From: Flagellimonas ochracea
Lineage (GTDB): Bacteria; Bacteroidota; Bacteroidia; Flavobacteriales; Flavobacteriaceae
DNA: 64,000 bases
NCBI RefSeq assembly: GCF_009903685.1
Contig: NZ_JAAABI010000002.1
Span: 434,001 to 498,000 of the forward strand
Reading direction: 5' to 3'
Position numbers and translations under genes: made by a program. Positions 18,892-27,329 of this stretch are shown here, piece by piece; position 1 is the first letter of the stretch, and the number at the start of each line of letters is the position of its first letter. The notes under the pieces are model-generated. The model did no database searches and was not told the origin of the DNA. It saw only the letters and a program-made list of their open reading frames with translations.

Positions 18892-19528
18892 TGGCCGTCT
18901 TCTTTTTAACCTGAATTTCTTCTGCCTCTACATCCAACTCACTTATTTTTTCCTTGAGCATGGCCTTGTAGAATGCAGCTCTGCTGAGGGGTTCATATTC
19001 TTCTGTTTCTCCAAGAAGCACCAAATTGTTGTTCTTGGACTTTCGAAAACTGTAATTGGCCAAATTTCCCGTGCGGGTACAAACCGCATGCACCTTGGTT
19101 ACATATTCTGCTGTGGCCATTAGTGCTGGCATGGGGCCAAAGGGGTTACCTTTAAAGTCCATATCCAACCCAGCCACCACAACACGAACTCCACGATTGG
19201 CAAGATCGTTGCACACTGTGACAATTTCATCGTCAAAAAATTGGGCTTCATCAATTCCCACCACATCACAATCGTCGGCCAACAATCGGATATTGGCCGC
19301 AGCAGGCACAGGGGTGGAACGAATTTCGTTGGCGTCGTGGGAGACCACCATATCCTCACGGAACCTAGTGTCGACAATAGGTTTGAAAATCTCAACCTTT
19401 TGTTTGGCAAACTGTGCGCGTTTCAACCTTCGGATAAGCTCCTCGGTTTTTCCAGAAAACATGGAACCGCAGATGACTTCAATCCATCCGAACTGTTCTT
19501 TGGGGTTAACCGTGTTTTCAAGAAACAT
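18884..19528 (-). CDS. tdk: Thymidine kinase
   Basis: A 214-residue type II thymidine kinase that phosphorylates thymidine in the salvage pathway. The P-loop [10 protein letters not shown] is at about 21-30, the Walker-B-like [15 protein letters not shown] is in the middle and the substrate lasso region contains [17 protein letters not shown]. In the lasso one cysteine of the usual zinc-binding CxxC is replaced (VCTRTGN), which leaves an incomplete zinc site by inspection. The ATG at 19528 ([18 protein letters not shown]) is chosen over the in-frame upstream start at 19576. A TAGCTTTG box at 19588-19581 may be its promoter. Confidence 0.95.
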   Translation of the reverse strand: MFLENTVNPKEQFGWIEVICGSMFSGKTEELIRRLKRAQFAKQKVEIFKPIVDTRFREDMVVSHDANEIRSTPVPAAANIRLLADDCDVVGIDEAQFFDDEIVTVCNDLANRGVRVVVAGLDMDFKGNPFGPMPALMATAEYVTKVHAVCTRTGNLANYSFRKSKNNNLVLLGETEEYEPLSRAAFYKAMLKEKISELDVEAEEIQVKKKTANE

Positions 19529-19682
19529 ATCGAAACTATTACAGAATTTGTGAGGTTTTTGGCTTGGTTTGGGCAAAGCACAAAGCTACTAAAAAAAACT
19601 GCCAAGGTTTTGAATCAAAATTTAACCTTTTGTTCGTAGGACTAAATGTAAAATGGTTATATTTTTATATAAAGATTTAGCG

Positions 19683-20354
19683 ATGATTAGGAAATTGAGG
19701 GAAGAGTTGATAAAACTATCAACAGAAATAATCACTACTAGGGAGGATAGAGAGCTTACCGAACTTTATGACAAGGCCAAAGAAATCTATGAGAAATTGG
19801 CGGTGCTCAAGTTTATTGACGAAAAGTTGAGCGACGTTGAGGTTGACGTATCTAAAAATGTGATAGCCTCACGTTTTGAAAAGATGGCCAATGCTGTGTT
19901 GAGCGGCAACATGGCTGTTCCAGAAAGCAATCCCCATGAAGAGGATATCATCACCCCTGGAATGGACACCATAAAACATATGGTCTCCGAAATGCCCACT
20001 GAAAAGGCTTTGGAGCACATCTTCACAGAGTTTGTGGCCAAGCCTGACTACATGAAAAACGACAAGGACAATCTTGCACCAGAAGAAAACAATGCAAAAT
20101 CAAAGTCCATCAATGACAGTTTTGCAAAAGACCTCCAAATAGGCCTCAACGACAAATTGGCATTTGTACAGCACTTATTCAATCAGAGCACGGAAGACTA
20201 TAACCGTGTAGTGTCCCAATTGAATACAATCGATACCGAAGAACGCTCGATTGCTTTTATCAACAATATGGTAAAGCCTGAGTACAACAACTGGGAAGGC
20301 AAAGAAACCTACGAAACCCGTCTATTGGCCTTAATATCCCGTAGGTTCGCCTAG
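19683..20354 (+). CDS. Conserved hypothetical protein, helical
   Basis: Not recognised as a characterised family. It is a 223-residue, charged, mostly helical protein without signal peptide or membrane segments. Residues 1-50 look like a coiled coil (MIRKLREELIKLSTEIITTREDRELTELY), a proline-rich linker follows (PESNPHEEDIITPGMD), and the C-terminal third is a helical unit with NDKLAFVQHLFNQSTEDYNRVVSQLNT. The C-terminal pattern resembles small helical proteins common in Flavobacteriaceae upstream of rsmI. The ATG at 19683 is preferred over an upstream in-frame start at 19653 because the extra residues are hydrophobic and unlike the rest. Confidence 0.75.
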   Translation: MIRKLREELIKLSTEIITTREDRELTELYDKAKEIYEKLAVLKFIDEKLSDVEVDVSKNVIASRFEKMANAVLSGNMAVPESNPHEEDIITPGMDTIKHMVSEMPTEKALEHIFTEFVAKPDYMKNDKDNLAPEENNAKSKSINDSFAKDLQIGLNDKLAFVQHLFNQSTEDYNRVVSQLNTIDTEERSIAFINNMVKPEYNNWEGKETYETRLLALISRRFA

Positions 20355-20391
20355 AAAGTTGCTTTCGAATTCTTTATTATGATGTAAGATG

Positions 20392-20399
20392 TAACTTTG
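20392..20399 (+). promoter_or_regulatory. -7 box placing rsmI transcription at its start codon
   Basis: A perfect TAnnTTTG box (TAACTTTG) ends five bases before the rsmI ATG at 20404. Transcription would therefore start at or within a few bases of the ATG, giving a leaderless mRNA. No clear -33 TTG was found at the right distance, so confidence is moderate. Confidence 0.5.
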
Positions 20400-20403
20400 G
20401 CTT

Positions 20404-21075
20404 ATGGGAAAGTTGTATCTGGTGCCAACACCAATTGGAAATCTTGAAGACATTACACTCAGGGCTATTCGGGTTCTTAAAGATGTTGATTTGATTTTGG
20501 CCGAGGATACCCGAACCAGCGGAAAACTGCTCAAACATTTTGATATAGACACACCGTTACAAAGCCACCATATGCACAATGAGCACAGGCAATTGGATGG
20601 TTTGATTCAAAAACTAAAGGGAGAGTTGGAGATAGCACTCATTTCCGATGCAGGCACTCCTGCAATTTCTGACCCTGGATTTTTGTTGACCAGAGCCTGT
20701 GTCGAAAATGGCATTCAAGTAGAATGTCTACCAGGAGCCACGGCTTTTGTACCCGCACTGGTGAACAGTGGTCTGCCCAATGACCGTTTCGTCTTTGAAG
20801 GGTTTTTGCCCTTAAAAAAGGGACGCCAGACCCGATTACAGCAATTGGCTGAAGAAACAAGGACCTTGGTTTTTTATGAATCTCCTCATAAGCTGGTCAA
20901 AACATTGACCCAATTTGTGGAGTATTTTGGAGAAGACAGGCCGGTATCCGTTTCCCGGGAATTGACCAAGCTGTATGAGGAAACGATTCGAGGAACTATG
21001 GTTGAGGTTTTGGTACATTTCACACAAAACACACCCAAAGGTGAGTTTGTGATTGTAGTGGGCGGCAAGAAATAG
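20404..21075 (+). CDS. rsmI: 16S rRNA (cytidine(1402)-2'-O)-methyltransferase
   Basis: A 223-residue SAM-dependent methyltransferase of the tetrapyrrole-methylase fold. The N terminus MGKLYLVPTPIGNLEDITLRA and the loop LISDAGTPAISDPGFLL (SAM binding) are diagnostic for RsmI, which 2'-O-methylates C1402 in the ribosomal P site. Length matches the shorter form of the family, without the C-terminal extension found in E. coli. A -7 box lies five bases before the ATG. Confidence 0.95.
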   Translation: MGKLYLVPTPIGNLEDITLRAIRVLKDVDLILAEDTRTSGKLLKHFDIDTPLQSHHMHNEHRQLDGLIQKLKGELEIALISDAGTPAISDPGFLLTRACVENGIQVECLPGATAFVPALVNSGLPNDRFVFEGFLPLKKGRQTRLQQLAEETRTLVFYESPHKLVKTLTQFVEYFGEDRPVSVSRELTKLYEETIRGTMVEVLVHFTQNTPKGEFVIVVGGKK

Positions 21076-21129
21076 TCCGTTAGCCAAACCAAATTTTTAC
21101 GACCAAACGGGAACAATTGAAACCCAATA

Positions 21130-22164
21130 ATGGTCAAGAAGTTCAGCCCAGAAATAAATAAGGTCTATTTTGTCAACAGATATACGCTGTTTCATATTCT
21201 TACCGGAACAGGAAGCATCCAGATAGATTTTAGGAACTATACCAATTGGATGGATAAGGCCATCTACTTAGAAAAAGGGCAGTACATCAAGTTTCTGTCG
21301 AACGATTTTGTAGTCCGCACAATAGAATTTCCCAATAAAGAGATTTTTGAAAACCAAGATGTAAGGGTTTTGTTCAAACACCTGATTTCTTTAGGATATA
21401 TAAATTTCAATGAATGTTCGGACTGTGAAAAATACTTTTCTGAGACAGTTTTTGAGGAAGATATCAAAGAAATCATAGATGTGTCTTTAAAACAATGGTT
21501 CTGGCAAAACCCATTCAATGCAAGTAAAGATGAGTACCAGATTATTTTCGACATAAAGGAGGTGATTGATAAAGAGTATCCAAACCATTTGACCAATCAA
21601 GACATGGCAGCTTTGTTCCAGGAAAATGGCTATCAGGCACATTCCCTTATTAAGGACAAGGTTGGTGTTACCCTAAAAACAATGTTGGACGACAAACGAT
21701 TGGTTGAGAGTAAAAAAGAGGTGGTCTTTACCGATAAAAGTATTCAAGAAGTTTCATACGACATGGGCTTTAGGGACCCGGCTTACTTCAACAGGGTTTT
21801 CAAAAAACGAACCGGATACAGCCCCACGCAGTTCAGGGAAAATTTTGATTATGACCGCAAGGACTCGTTTATTGAGGACATAACCCAGCTGTTGCGGGAA
21901 CATCATATGCATCAAAGACACTTAGGGTTTTATGCAGACAAAATGAACCTTTCTGTTAAGGCCTTAGCAAAAAAGACAAGGGAAAAAATGAACGAATCCC
22001 TAGGCCGATTGATAAGAAATGAAATAATCAACACCTCAAAAAAACTTTTAGTAGAGGATATTCCCATCAAAGAAATCTCCATACAGCTTGGGTTTGAAGA
22101 GCCCAATCACTTTTCTACATTTTTCAAACACCAAACTGGGATGAACCCATCAGAATTTCGTTAA
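21130..22164 (+). CDS. AraC-type regulator with two tandem DNA-binding domains
   Basis: A 344-residue protein with two copies of the AraC DNA-binding domain. The first spans about 141-237 and ends VSYDMGFRDPAYFNRVFKKR then TGYSPTQFR; the second spans about 249-344 and ends ISIQLGFEEPNHFSTFFKHQ then TGMNPSEFR. In the first copy the region where the first HTH should lie (NQDMAALFQENGYQAHSLIK) is weaker than the second HTH, so it may be partly degenerate. The N-terminal 130 residues resemble the effector half of the AraC protein at 54896 (hydrophobic strands, then EKGQYIKFLS). It precedes a short three-gene group in the same direction (SnoaL-like, membrane protein, YHS), which it may control. 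Confidence 0.88.
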   Translation: MVKKFSPEINKVYFVNRYTLFHILTGTGSIQIDFRNYTNWMDKAIYLEKGQYIKFLSNDFVVRTIEFPNKEIFENQDVRVLFKHLISLGYINFNECSDCEKYFSETVFEEDIKEIIDVSLKQWFWQNPFNASKDEYQIIFDIKEVIDKEYPNHLTNQDMAALFQENGYQAHSLIKDKVGVTLKTMLDDKRLVESKKEVVFTDKSIQEVSYDMGFRDPAYFNRVFKKRTGYSPTQFRENFDYDRKDSFIEDITQLLREHHMHQRHLGFYADKMNLSVKALAKKTREKMNESLGRLIRNEIINTSKKLLVEDIPIKEISIQLGFEEPNHFSTFFKHQTGMNPSEFR

Positions 22165-22275
22165 GAAAAGTGCAAGCAAATGCTCCTTTTTTGTATCAAA
22201 TAGCTCCCTGAGCAATCAGAAATTTGCAGTGTAATTACAAAGTGAAATATTGTTTAATCAGTAAAAACATAGCAA

Positions 22276-22626
22276 ATGGATATTAGAACCCTAGCTACAG
22301 AAATGGACAGCATGGTTGTACAAGGTGCAATAGTAGACGCTGTCGAAAAGTACTTTGCCCAAGAGGCAAATACTTCAGACTACAATAATGTGACCACCAC
22401 GGGAAAAGCCCAAATGGTGGAAAAAATGAAAGGTTTTACAGACGCCATTGCCAAAGTTAATGGCATTTCGCTGCACAGAACCTTGGTTGACGGTAATGTC
22501 TCCGCATCAGAATTTACATTCGATTTTTTGATGAAGGAAGACAGTAAAGTGTATTGGCATGAGATTATTCGAAGGATTTGGAACAATCAAGGCCAAGTAA
22601 TCCATGAAGAATACTTTAACGCTTAA
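22276..22626 (+). CDS. SnoaL-like/NTF2-fold protein
   Basis: A 116-residue protein with a helical N terminus ending VDAVEKYFAQEANTSDYNN and a curved-sheet half with SEFTFDFLMKEDSKVYWHEIIRRIWNN, which fits the NTF2/SnoaL cone fold. Such proteins are small enzymes or ligand binders; no function is assigned. It is the first of three closely spaced genes (10 bp and 24 bp gaps) behind the dual AraC regulator, and likely shares a transcript with the following membrane protein and YHS protein. Confidence 0.7.
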   Translation: MDIRTLATEMDSMVVQGAIVDAVEKYFAQEANTSDYNNVTTTGKAQMVEKMKGFTDAIAKVNGISLHRTLVDGNVSASEFTFDFLMKEDSKVYWHEIIRRIWNNQGQVIHEEYFNA

Positions 22627-22635
22627 AACGGAAAA

Positions 22636-22986
22636 ATGAAATTAAGGTTTATTACACCCACACTACATGGAGTGGCTGATTATTCGGCCGGATTGGGCCT
22701 TGTTATTGCTCCGTTTCTGTTGAACTTGGGCGAGTCCTCCAGTATGGCCCTTTGGTTTTCCTTTTTTACCGGATTGGCCGTTTTCGCCGCTAGCTTGTTG
22801 ACAGATTACAAATTGAGTGTATACCGGTTGATTCCGTTCCAAGGTCATTTGGCCATAGATTTAGTGGTGGCCGTGACCTTTATGATCGTTCCTTCTGTAT
22901 TTGGTTTTTCGGGTATCGATGCCATGTATTATTGGGTAAATGCCACCGTGGTATTTTTGGTGGTTTCGTTGAGCGCAAGCAAATAA
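22636..22986 (+). CDS. Small four-helix membrane protein (SPW-repeat-like)
   Basis: A 116-residue protein with four predicted membrane helices: PTLHGVADYSAGLGLVIAPF, SMALWFSFFTGLAVFAASLL, HLAIDLVVAVTFMIVPSVFG and MYYWVNATVVFLVVSLSA. The pattern of two helix pairs with aromatic residues at the turns resembles SPW-repeat or similar DUF membrane proteins seen across Bacteroidota; the assignment is by pattern only. It lies between the SnoaL-like and YHS genes in one apparent operon. Confidence 0.7.
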   Translation: MKLRFITPTLHGVADYSAGLGLVIAPFLLNLGESSSMALWFSFFTGLAVFAASLLTDYKLSVYRLIPFQGHLAIDLVVAVTFMIVPSVFGFSGIDAMYYWVNATVVFLVVSLSASK

Positions 22987-23010
22987 TAGTAGTAATTAAA
23001 AACTTAAAAA

Positions 23011-23484
23011 ATGAAAATAATTAAAAACATATCAATTTTGATCATAGCAGTAATGACTGCAGGTACAGCTTTTTCACAAGATAAGAAAGCAAACAACATC
23101 GACAACAGTAACATTGCCCTGCAAGGATACAGTCCCGTATCATACCTTGATTTGGGAATTGCCCAGAGGGGAATCAAAGACCACAAGTCGGAACACCACA
23201 AGGTGATTTATTACTTCACCAGTGCTGAGCAAAAAAAGAAGTTTGACAAAAATCCGAGCAAATATTTGCCACAATATGGCGGGTACTGTGCCTTTGGAGT
23301 TTACGCTGGCGCAAAGTTTAGGCCAGACCCCAATAAGTTCATTGTAAAGGACGGAAAGTACTTTTTGTACCTCTATAATTTAGAGTTGGATGCACAACAG
23401 CTTTGGTTGGCCGAAAACAATCATGGTGGACTTGTTAACAAAGCCAATATGAATTGGGAAAAACTAAGGAAGACTTACAATTGA
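23011..23484 (+). CDS. Exported YHS domain-containing protein
   Basis: A 157-residue protein with a cleavable signal peptide (MKIIKNISILIIAVMTAGTAFS, cleavage probably before QDKK) followed by a YHS domain. Domain landmarks are ALQGYSPVSYLD, YYFTSAEQKKKFDKNPSKYLPQ and GGYCAFGVYAGAKFRPDP. YHS domains bind metals in some copper-handling proteins, and periplasmic versions are common in marine bacteria; only one cysteine is present here. It ends the three-gene group behind the dual AraC regulator. Confidence 0.88.
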   Translation: MKIIKNISILIIAVMTAGTAFSQDKKANNIDNSNIALQGYSPVSYLDLGIAQRGIKDHKSEHHKVIYYFTSAEQKKKFDKNPSKYLPQYGGYCAFGVYAGAKFRPDPNKFIVKDGKYFLYLYNLELDAQQLWLAENNHGGLVNKANMNWEKLRKTYN

Positions 23485-23508
23485 ATTTCTCCTGATTGAT
23501 TGTGTGTT

Positions 23509-23545
23509 GAAATACCCTGGCAATTTTATTTTGTTGGGGTATTTC
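23509..23545 (+). terminator. Possible terminator hairpin after the YHS gene
   Basis: A 9-bp stem (GAAATACCC, 23509-23517, with GGGTATTTC, 23537-23545) and a 19-nt loop. The T tract after it is weak, so this may be a terminator or simply an mRNA end hairpin. Confidence 0.45.
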
Positions 23546-23573
23546 TCATTACTTTCAAGGATTAATCAACGGT

Positions 23574-24149
23574 ATGAAGGGACTTCTTTCACAAATAAGA
23601 AATTGTACCATTTGCTCCCAACATTTGCCCTTGGGCCCAAGACCCATTGTTGCAGCTGACCCAAAGGCCAAAATCTTGATTATTGGCCATGCTCCGGGAA
23701 CAAAAGTGCACCAAACTGGAATTCCTTGGGATGATCAGAGTGGGAAGCAACTAAGGAAATGGCTGGGCGTTTCGGACGAGGTTTTCTACGATGAGACAAA
23801 GATTGCCCAGATGCCGATGGGGTTTTGCTATCCCGGTAAAGGAAAATCGGGCGATTTGCCCCCAAGGCCCGAATGTGCTCCGCAATGGCACCAAATTCTT
23901 TTGAACCAATTGCCCAATTTAAAGATGACACTTTTAATTGGGCAATATTCCCAGCGCTATTATCTAAAAAGCAAGAGAAAAAGAAATTTGACGGAAACAG
24001 TCAAAAATTATGATACGTACTTGCCAGGGTACTTTGTTTTGCCCCACCCATCACCCAGAAACCGATTTTGGTTACGGAAAAACCCTTGGTTCGAAGAAGA
24101 GGTTTTGCCAATATTTAAAGAACAAATATCTCAGCACCTTAACCCTTAA
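23574..24149 (+). CDS. Uracil-DNA glycosylase superfamily protein
   Basis: A 191-residue protein with the motifs of the COG1573-like branch: LIIGHAPGTKVHQTGIPWDD (motif with the position of the water-activating residue), TLLIGQYSQRYYL in the middle and LPHPSPRNRFWLRKNPWFE near the C terminus (HPSPxN motif). The N terminus keeps one cysteine pair (CTICSQ), but the remaining iron-sulfur ligands of families 4/5 are not evident. It is probably a DNA-repair glycosylase, although activity in this branch is poorly tested. The stop overlaps the convergent Crp/Fnr gene by 4 bp. Confidence 0.85.
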   Translation: MKGLLSQIRNCTICSQHLPLGPRPIVAADPKAKILIIGHAPGTKVHQTGIPWDDQSGKQLRKWLGVSDEVFYDETKIAQMPMGFCYPGKGKSGDLPPRPECAPQWHQILLNQLPNLKMTLLIGQYSQRYYLKSKRKRNLTETVKNYDTYLPGYFVLPHPSPRNRFWLRKNPWFEEEVLPIFKEQISQHLNP

Positions 24150-24730
24150 TAGTCAACTGACCGACGTAAACGACTAAAGGTCTCTGGCTTCATGTTCAGA
24201 TAGGAAGCTAAATATTTTTGGGGAATTACCTTTAACTCATCTGGGCAACGTTGCATAAACGCCTTATACCGCTGTTCCGCAGCAAGCGTCAACAACTCCA
24301 CTTCGCGGCTAAGGCGACCGAATAAAATATTTTGAAAAAAATCATGCCCCCAAACATAAAAGCCAGAATGCTTTTCAAAAAGGGACAAATAATCTGTTTG
24401 GGTAATGGCCAGCATTTTAGAAGGCTTCAGTGCTTCTAAAAAAGTTTGGGAAGGCTGTTGTCCAATAAAGGAGTCGAATACGCCCGAAGGACTCCCCGAA
24501 TAGGAAAATCCAAGGACAACTTTTTCTCCTTTCTCATTTAGCACGTAAATGGCCTGAACCCCTTCCAGCACAAAATAGAAATAACGTTCAATACTACCTG
24601 CCTCGGTAATCAAATCATATTGACTAAAACTACGAATTGACCAAAGCGACCTAAAATGGCTTTCCTCTTTTTCAGTAAAGGAGATGTTGGGAAAGAACGC
24701 TTTTAATTTTTGATACTGCTCGTCGTCCAT
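24146..24730 (-). CDS. Crp/Fnr family transcriptional regulator
   Basis: A 194-residue protein with an N-terminal cyclic-nucleotide-binding-like beta roll (about 20-115; for example YDLITEAGSIERYFYFVLEG) and a C-terminal winged HTH ending IPQKYLASYLNMKPETFSRLRRSV. The usual phosphate-binding RxA signature of true cAMP receptors is not seen, so the ligand is unknown. Short Crp-like regulators of this form are very common in Flavobacteria. Target genes are unknown; the DinB-like protein lies upstream on the same strand. Confidence 0.9.
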   Translation of the reverse strand: MDDEQYQKLKAFFPNISFTEKEESHFRSLWSIRSFSQYDLITEAGSIERYFYFVLEGVQAIYVLNEKGEKVVLGFSYSGSPSGVFDSFIGQQPSQTFLEALKPSKMLAITQTDYLSLFEKHSGFYVWGHDFFQNILFGRLSREVELLTLAAEQRYKAFMQRCPDELKVIPQKYLASYLNMKPETFSRLRRSVDY

Positions 24731-24800
24731 TGGATTTGAAAAGAGAAAGTTGCCTAAAAATACAGAACAATGTCCGTTGAAAAAAAATGGGCTGTTTGGT

Positions 24801-25388
24801 TTACGATACCACCGCTTGCTTTTTTAGGATTTCATCAATCTGGACCATGTGCCGCTCCAAATGGCAAAGCAAAAATTCAAAAGCCTCTGGTAGATAAAAC
24901 TTGACAATGGGGCCTATGGCAGAAGAGATTTTTCGTTTGGAGACATCTTTCCTCCTGCTTTTAAGAATACAATCCTTTAGATGCAAGTGCGAATCAAAAA
25001 AGTGCACAAAAGTTGCTGTAACCTTTCCTTCGTTCATCGTTTCGGTGTCCAACAAAGGTTCAAAACGTTTTAGGGTCTTCATTTTCCATTTTCGCACAGT
25101 TCCCTTGGGTCGTTGCATGTTGATGATCATTCTTTGCCAAGCACTTACCTTGAATGTATTGGATTCCTTTTGGATATTGGGAGTGTTTTCAAGAACCTCA
25201 TCAAATTTGGGCCTGTATAATCCATAGGCAATGTTCAAATGTGTCAATACCTCAACAATGTTCCATGATTTTGGCCCCGGTGGAGTGGTCAAAGTCTGGA
25301 AATCGAGCTTTTGAAGATGCTCAACCCTGACAAGAATGGAATTTAGTCTTTGAATTTGATTTTCGGGAGTAACGACTAAACTTGACAT
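24801..25388 (-). CDS. DinB-like four-helix protein
   Basis: A 195-residue protein with the DinB/YfiT arrangement: an N-terminal helix (NQIQRLNSILVRVEHLQKL), SWNIVEVLTHLNIAYGLYRP containing the first conserved histidine, a central helix with HFFDSHLHLKDCIL, and LLCHLERHMVQIDEIL near the C terminus. The three histidine positions agree with a metal site in this fold. The function of most DinB-like proteins is thiol transfer or unknown. The ATG at 25388 is preferred over the in-frame ATG at 25421. Confidence 0.72.
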   Translation of the reverse strand: MSSLVVTPENQIQRLNSILVRVEHLQKLDFQTLTTPPGPKSWNIVEVLTHLNIAYGLYRPKFDEVLENTPNIQKESNTFKVSAWQRMIINMQRPKGTVRKWKMKTLKRFEPLLDTETMNEGKVTATFVHFFDSHLHLKDCILKSRRKDVSKRKISSAIGPIVKFYLPEAFEFLLCHLERHMVQIDEILKKQAVVS

Positions 25389-25470
25389 GACTGTTCGTTT
25401 TTTGATTACGACAAAGTTCAAGCATTGACCAAAGACAAAAGTTGATGTAAATCAAGAAATCTTAATTGGT

Positions 25471-26073
25471 CTAATAGCGACTCCCATCATGCTTCCCTTT
25501 TTCCCATCCGGTTTTGCCCAAATACTGTTCGGCACTTTCCACAGCGCCATCCTCAATGGAGGTGCCCATGGAGTCGTTCCAACGGTTGAGATATCCAAAC
25601 AAAGCGATAACCCCTAGCATTTCCACAATTTCACCTTCGTTCCAATGTTGGTAAAGGCGTTCTTTTATTTCGACATTTACGGCATTGGGTATTTGGGAAG
25701 CAGCCAATGAAAAATCCAAAGCGGCACGCTCTGCCTCTGAAAAAGCAGGATGTGTTCGGTACTCCCAAATATTGTCCAACTGTTCTTGCTCGGCGCCGTA
25801 GCGCTCTGCGGCACGAATGGCATGTGCTTGGCAATACCGGCAGCCTGTTGCGTTGCTGCTTACCCAGGCGATCATTCTTTTAAGGGCTGAAGTAACCCGG
25901 CCCTCGTTTGCCATTACTGCCTTGTTCAGGTTAATGAATGCCTTGGAAATAGCCGGGCGGTGCTGCATGGTCAATACCGAATTGGGACAAAAACCCAAGG
26001 TCTCATTGAAGAATTCTGCCAATTTTTTGGTCTCAATATCATGATTCGGGTCAAGGGGTTTTACTAATGCCAT
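25471..26073 (-). CDS. Carboxymuconolactone decarboxylase/AhpD-like peroxidase-related protein
   Basis: A 200-residue protein with the CxxC-x-H redox motif CRYCQAHAIRAAERYG in an all-helical AhpD-type fold. Such proteins act as peroxidases or thiol reductants; the helix after the motif and the second helix pair (FLSAAERAALDFSLA-like segment AFSEAERAALDFSLAA) support the fold. It is divergent from an OsmC-family gene with only 48 bp between starts, and both belong to families that handle organic hydroperoxides. A second AhpD-like protein is encoded at 56024. Confidence 0.88.
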   Translation of the reverse strand: MALVKPLDPNHDIETKKLAEFFNETLGFCPNSVLTMQHRPAISKAFINLNKAVMANEGRVTSALKRMIAWVSSNATGCRYCQAHAIRAAERYGAEQEQLDNIWEYRTHPAFSEAERAALDFSLAASQIPNAVNVEIKERLYQHWNEGEIVEMLGVIALFGYLNRWNDSMGTSIEDGAVESAEQYLGKTGWEKGKHDGSRY

Positions 26074-26121
26074 TGTGGGTCTATTTTATTGTATTTTTAG
26101 CCTTCACAAGAAACAAAAATT

Positions 26122-26550
26122 ATGGCAAATACGAATCATGTGACCACCAAGTGGTTGGGCGAAATGACCTTCGAGAGTACGAATCCATCAAACCATACTT
26201 TGCGAATTGACGCATCGCCGGATGACGGAGGAAAGGGCTCTGGTTTACGACCCAAGGCGTTGATGCTTTCTGCACTCGCTGGCTGCTCTGGCTTGGATGT
26301 GGCCTCTCTAATAAAGAAAATGAAATTGGATGTAGATGATTTTCAAATAGAAACCATCGCGAACCTAACCGATGAACATCCAAAATATTATGATGCCGTT
26401 ACCATTGAGTATCATTTTTACGGCTCTAACCTAAAGGAGGAAAAGCTGCAAAAGGCGGTGGACTTATCCGTGGAAAAATACTGTGGTGTCATGGAGATGT
26501 TCAGAAAATTTGCCAATTTGAACATTGAAATCTTGTATCATCACAAGTAA
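26122..26550 (+). CDS. OsmC family protein
   Basis: A 142-residue protein of the OsmC/Ohr fold. The two redox cysteines are Cys55 in SALAGCSGLDVASL and Cys121 in VEKYCGVMEMF, the expected pair for reduction of organic hydroperoxides. Length fits the family. It is divergent from an AhpD-like gene (48 bp between starts), so both may respond to the same oxidative signal. Confidence 0.93.
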   Translation: MANTNHVTTKWLGEMTFESTNPSNHTLRIDASPDDGGKGSGLRPKALMLSALAGCSGLDVASLIKKMKLDVDDFQIETIANLTDEHPKYYDAVTIEYHFYGSNLKEEKLQKAVDLSVEKYCGVMEMFRKFANLNIEILYHHK

Positions 26551-26651
26551 ATGGCATACAGAATACCATAACCCCTAGTTCATTTTTGGTAATGTAGGTT
26601 TTCTTGACAAGACCTATGTTTTGGACTAACAACATTAAAAAATCAAGCAAA

Positions 26652-27323
26652 ATGTGGCTAAAAAAGAATGGGTTATACGTGTTGTTGATGCTTTCGGTCA
26701 TCCTTGCAATTTTAGGCGTAACTACTGAAAAATTTGTTTTTAAATCCGGCACGGCTGCTATGGGGATTGTCATTATACTGATTCTCAACGTACAGCTAAA
26801 GCAAAATACCAAGGACACTTGGATGATTCTTGGAGCTTTTTTGTTTTCCATTATCGGAGATTGGTTTTTGTCCCATATGCATGGGGACAGCCTTATGTTT
26901 GTTAAAGGAATCGCCTTGTTCTTTTTGGCTCATGTGGGGTACTTGCTTTATGCCCTGTTCAACGGACGGATCCAAGGAATTTTCACAGGCGTTTTGTTGG
27001 CTGCGTATCTGGTGTTTTTCTTTTTGGTGCTCTATCCCACTTTTACCGATGTGTCCTTAATGATTGCCTCTCTGGTGTATTTGCTCATCTCATGTTTTTC
27101 ATTGGGGGCCGCAATGGGAATGGAGGGGAATCCAATTTCCAAGTGGGGCTATATTTTTGGCATAGTCCTTATTATCTTCTCGGATACCATCATAGCTTTT
27201 AAAGAATTCGTGGATTATCATATGACCGATTTTCTTATCACTCCTACCTACTATCTGGCCCATATTTTTATTACATTTTCCCTAATCAAAAAATTTGAGG
27301 CAATAGTCCCAAAAACAAAGTAA
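26652..27323 (+). CDS. Lysoplasmalogenase (YhhN family)
   Basis: A 223-residue inner-membrane protein with about eight hydrophobic segments and the family features LGAFLFSIIGDWFLS and GIVLIIFSDTIIAFKEF. The family cleaves the vinyl-ether bond of lysoplasmalogens; TMEM86-type activity in bacteria is known for Legionella, so the function is only inferred. ATG at 26652 is used; an earlier ATG at 26616 and TTG at 26604 are in frame. It lies 6 bp upstream of recJ. A paralogue is encoded at 59928. Confidence 0.82.
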   Translation: MWLKKNGLYVLLMLSVILAILGVTTEKFVFKSGTAAMGIVIILILNVQLKQNTKDTWMILGAFLFSIIGDWFLSHMHGDSLMFVKGIALFFLAHVGYLLYALFNGRIQGIFTGVLLAAYLVFFFLVLYPTFTDVSLMIASLVYLLISCFSLGAAMGMEGNPISKWGYIFGIVLIIFSDTIIAFKEFVDYHMTDFLITPTYYLAHIFITFSLIKKFEAIVPKTK

Positions 27324-27329
27324 ATTTCT

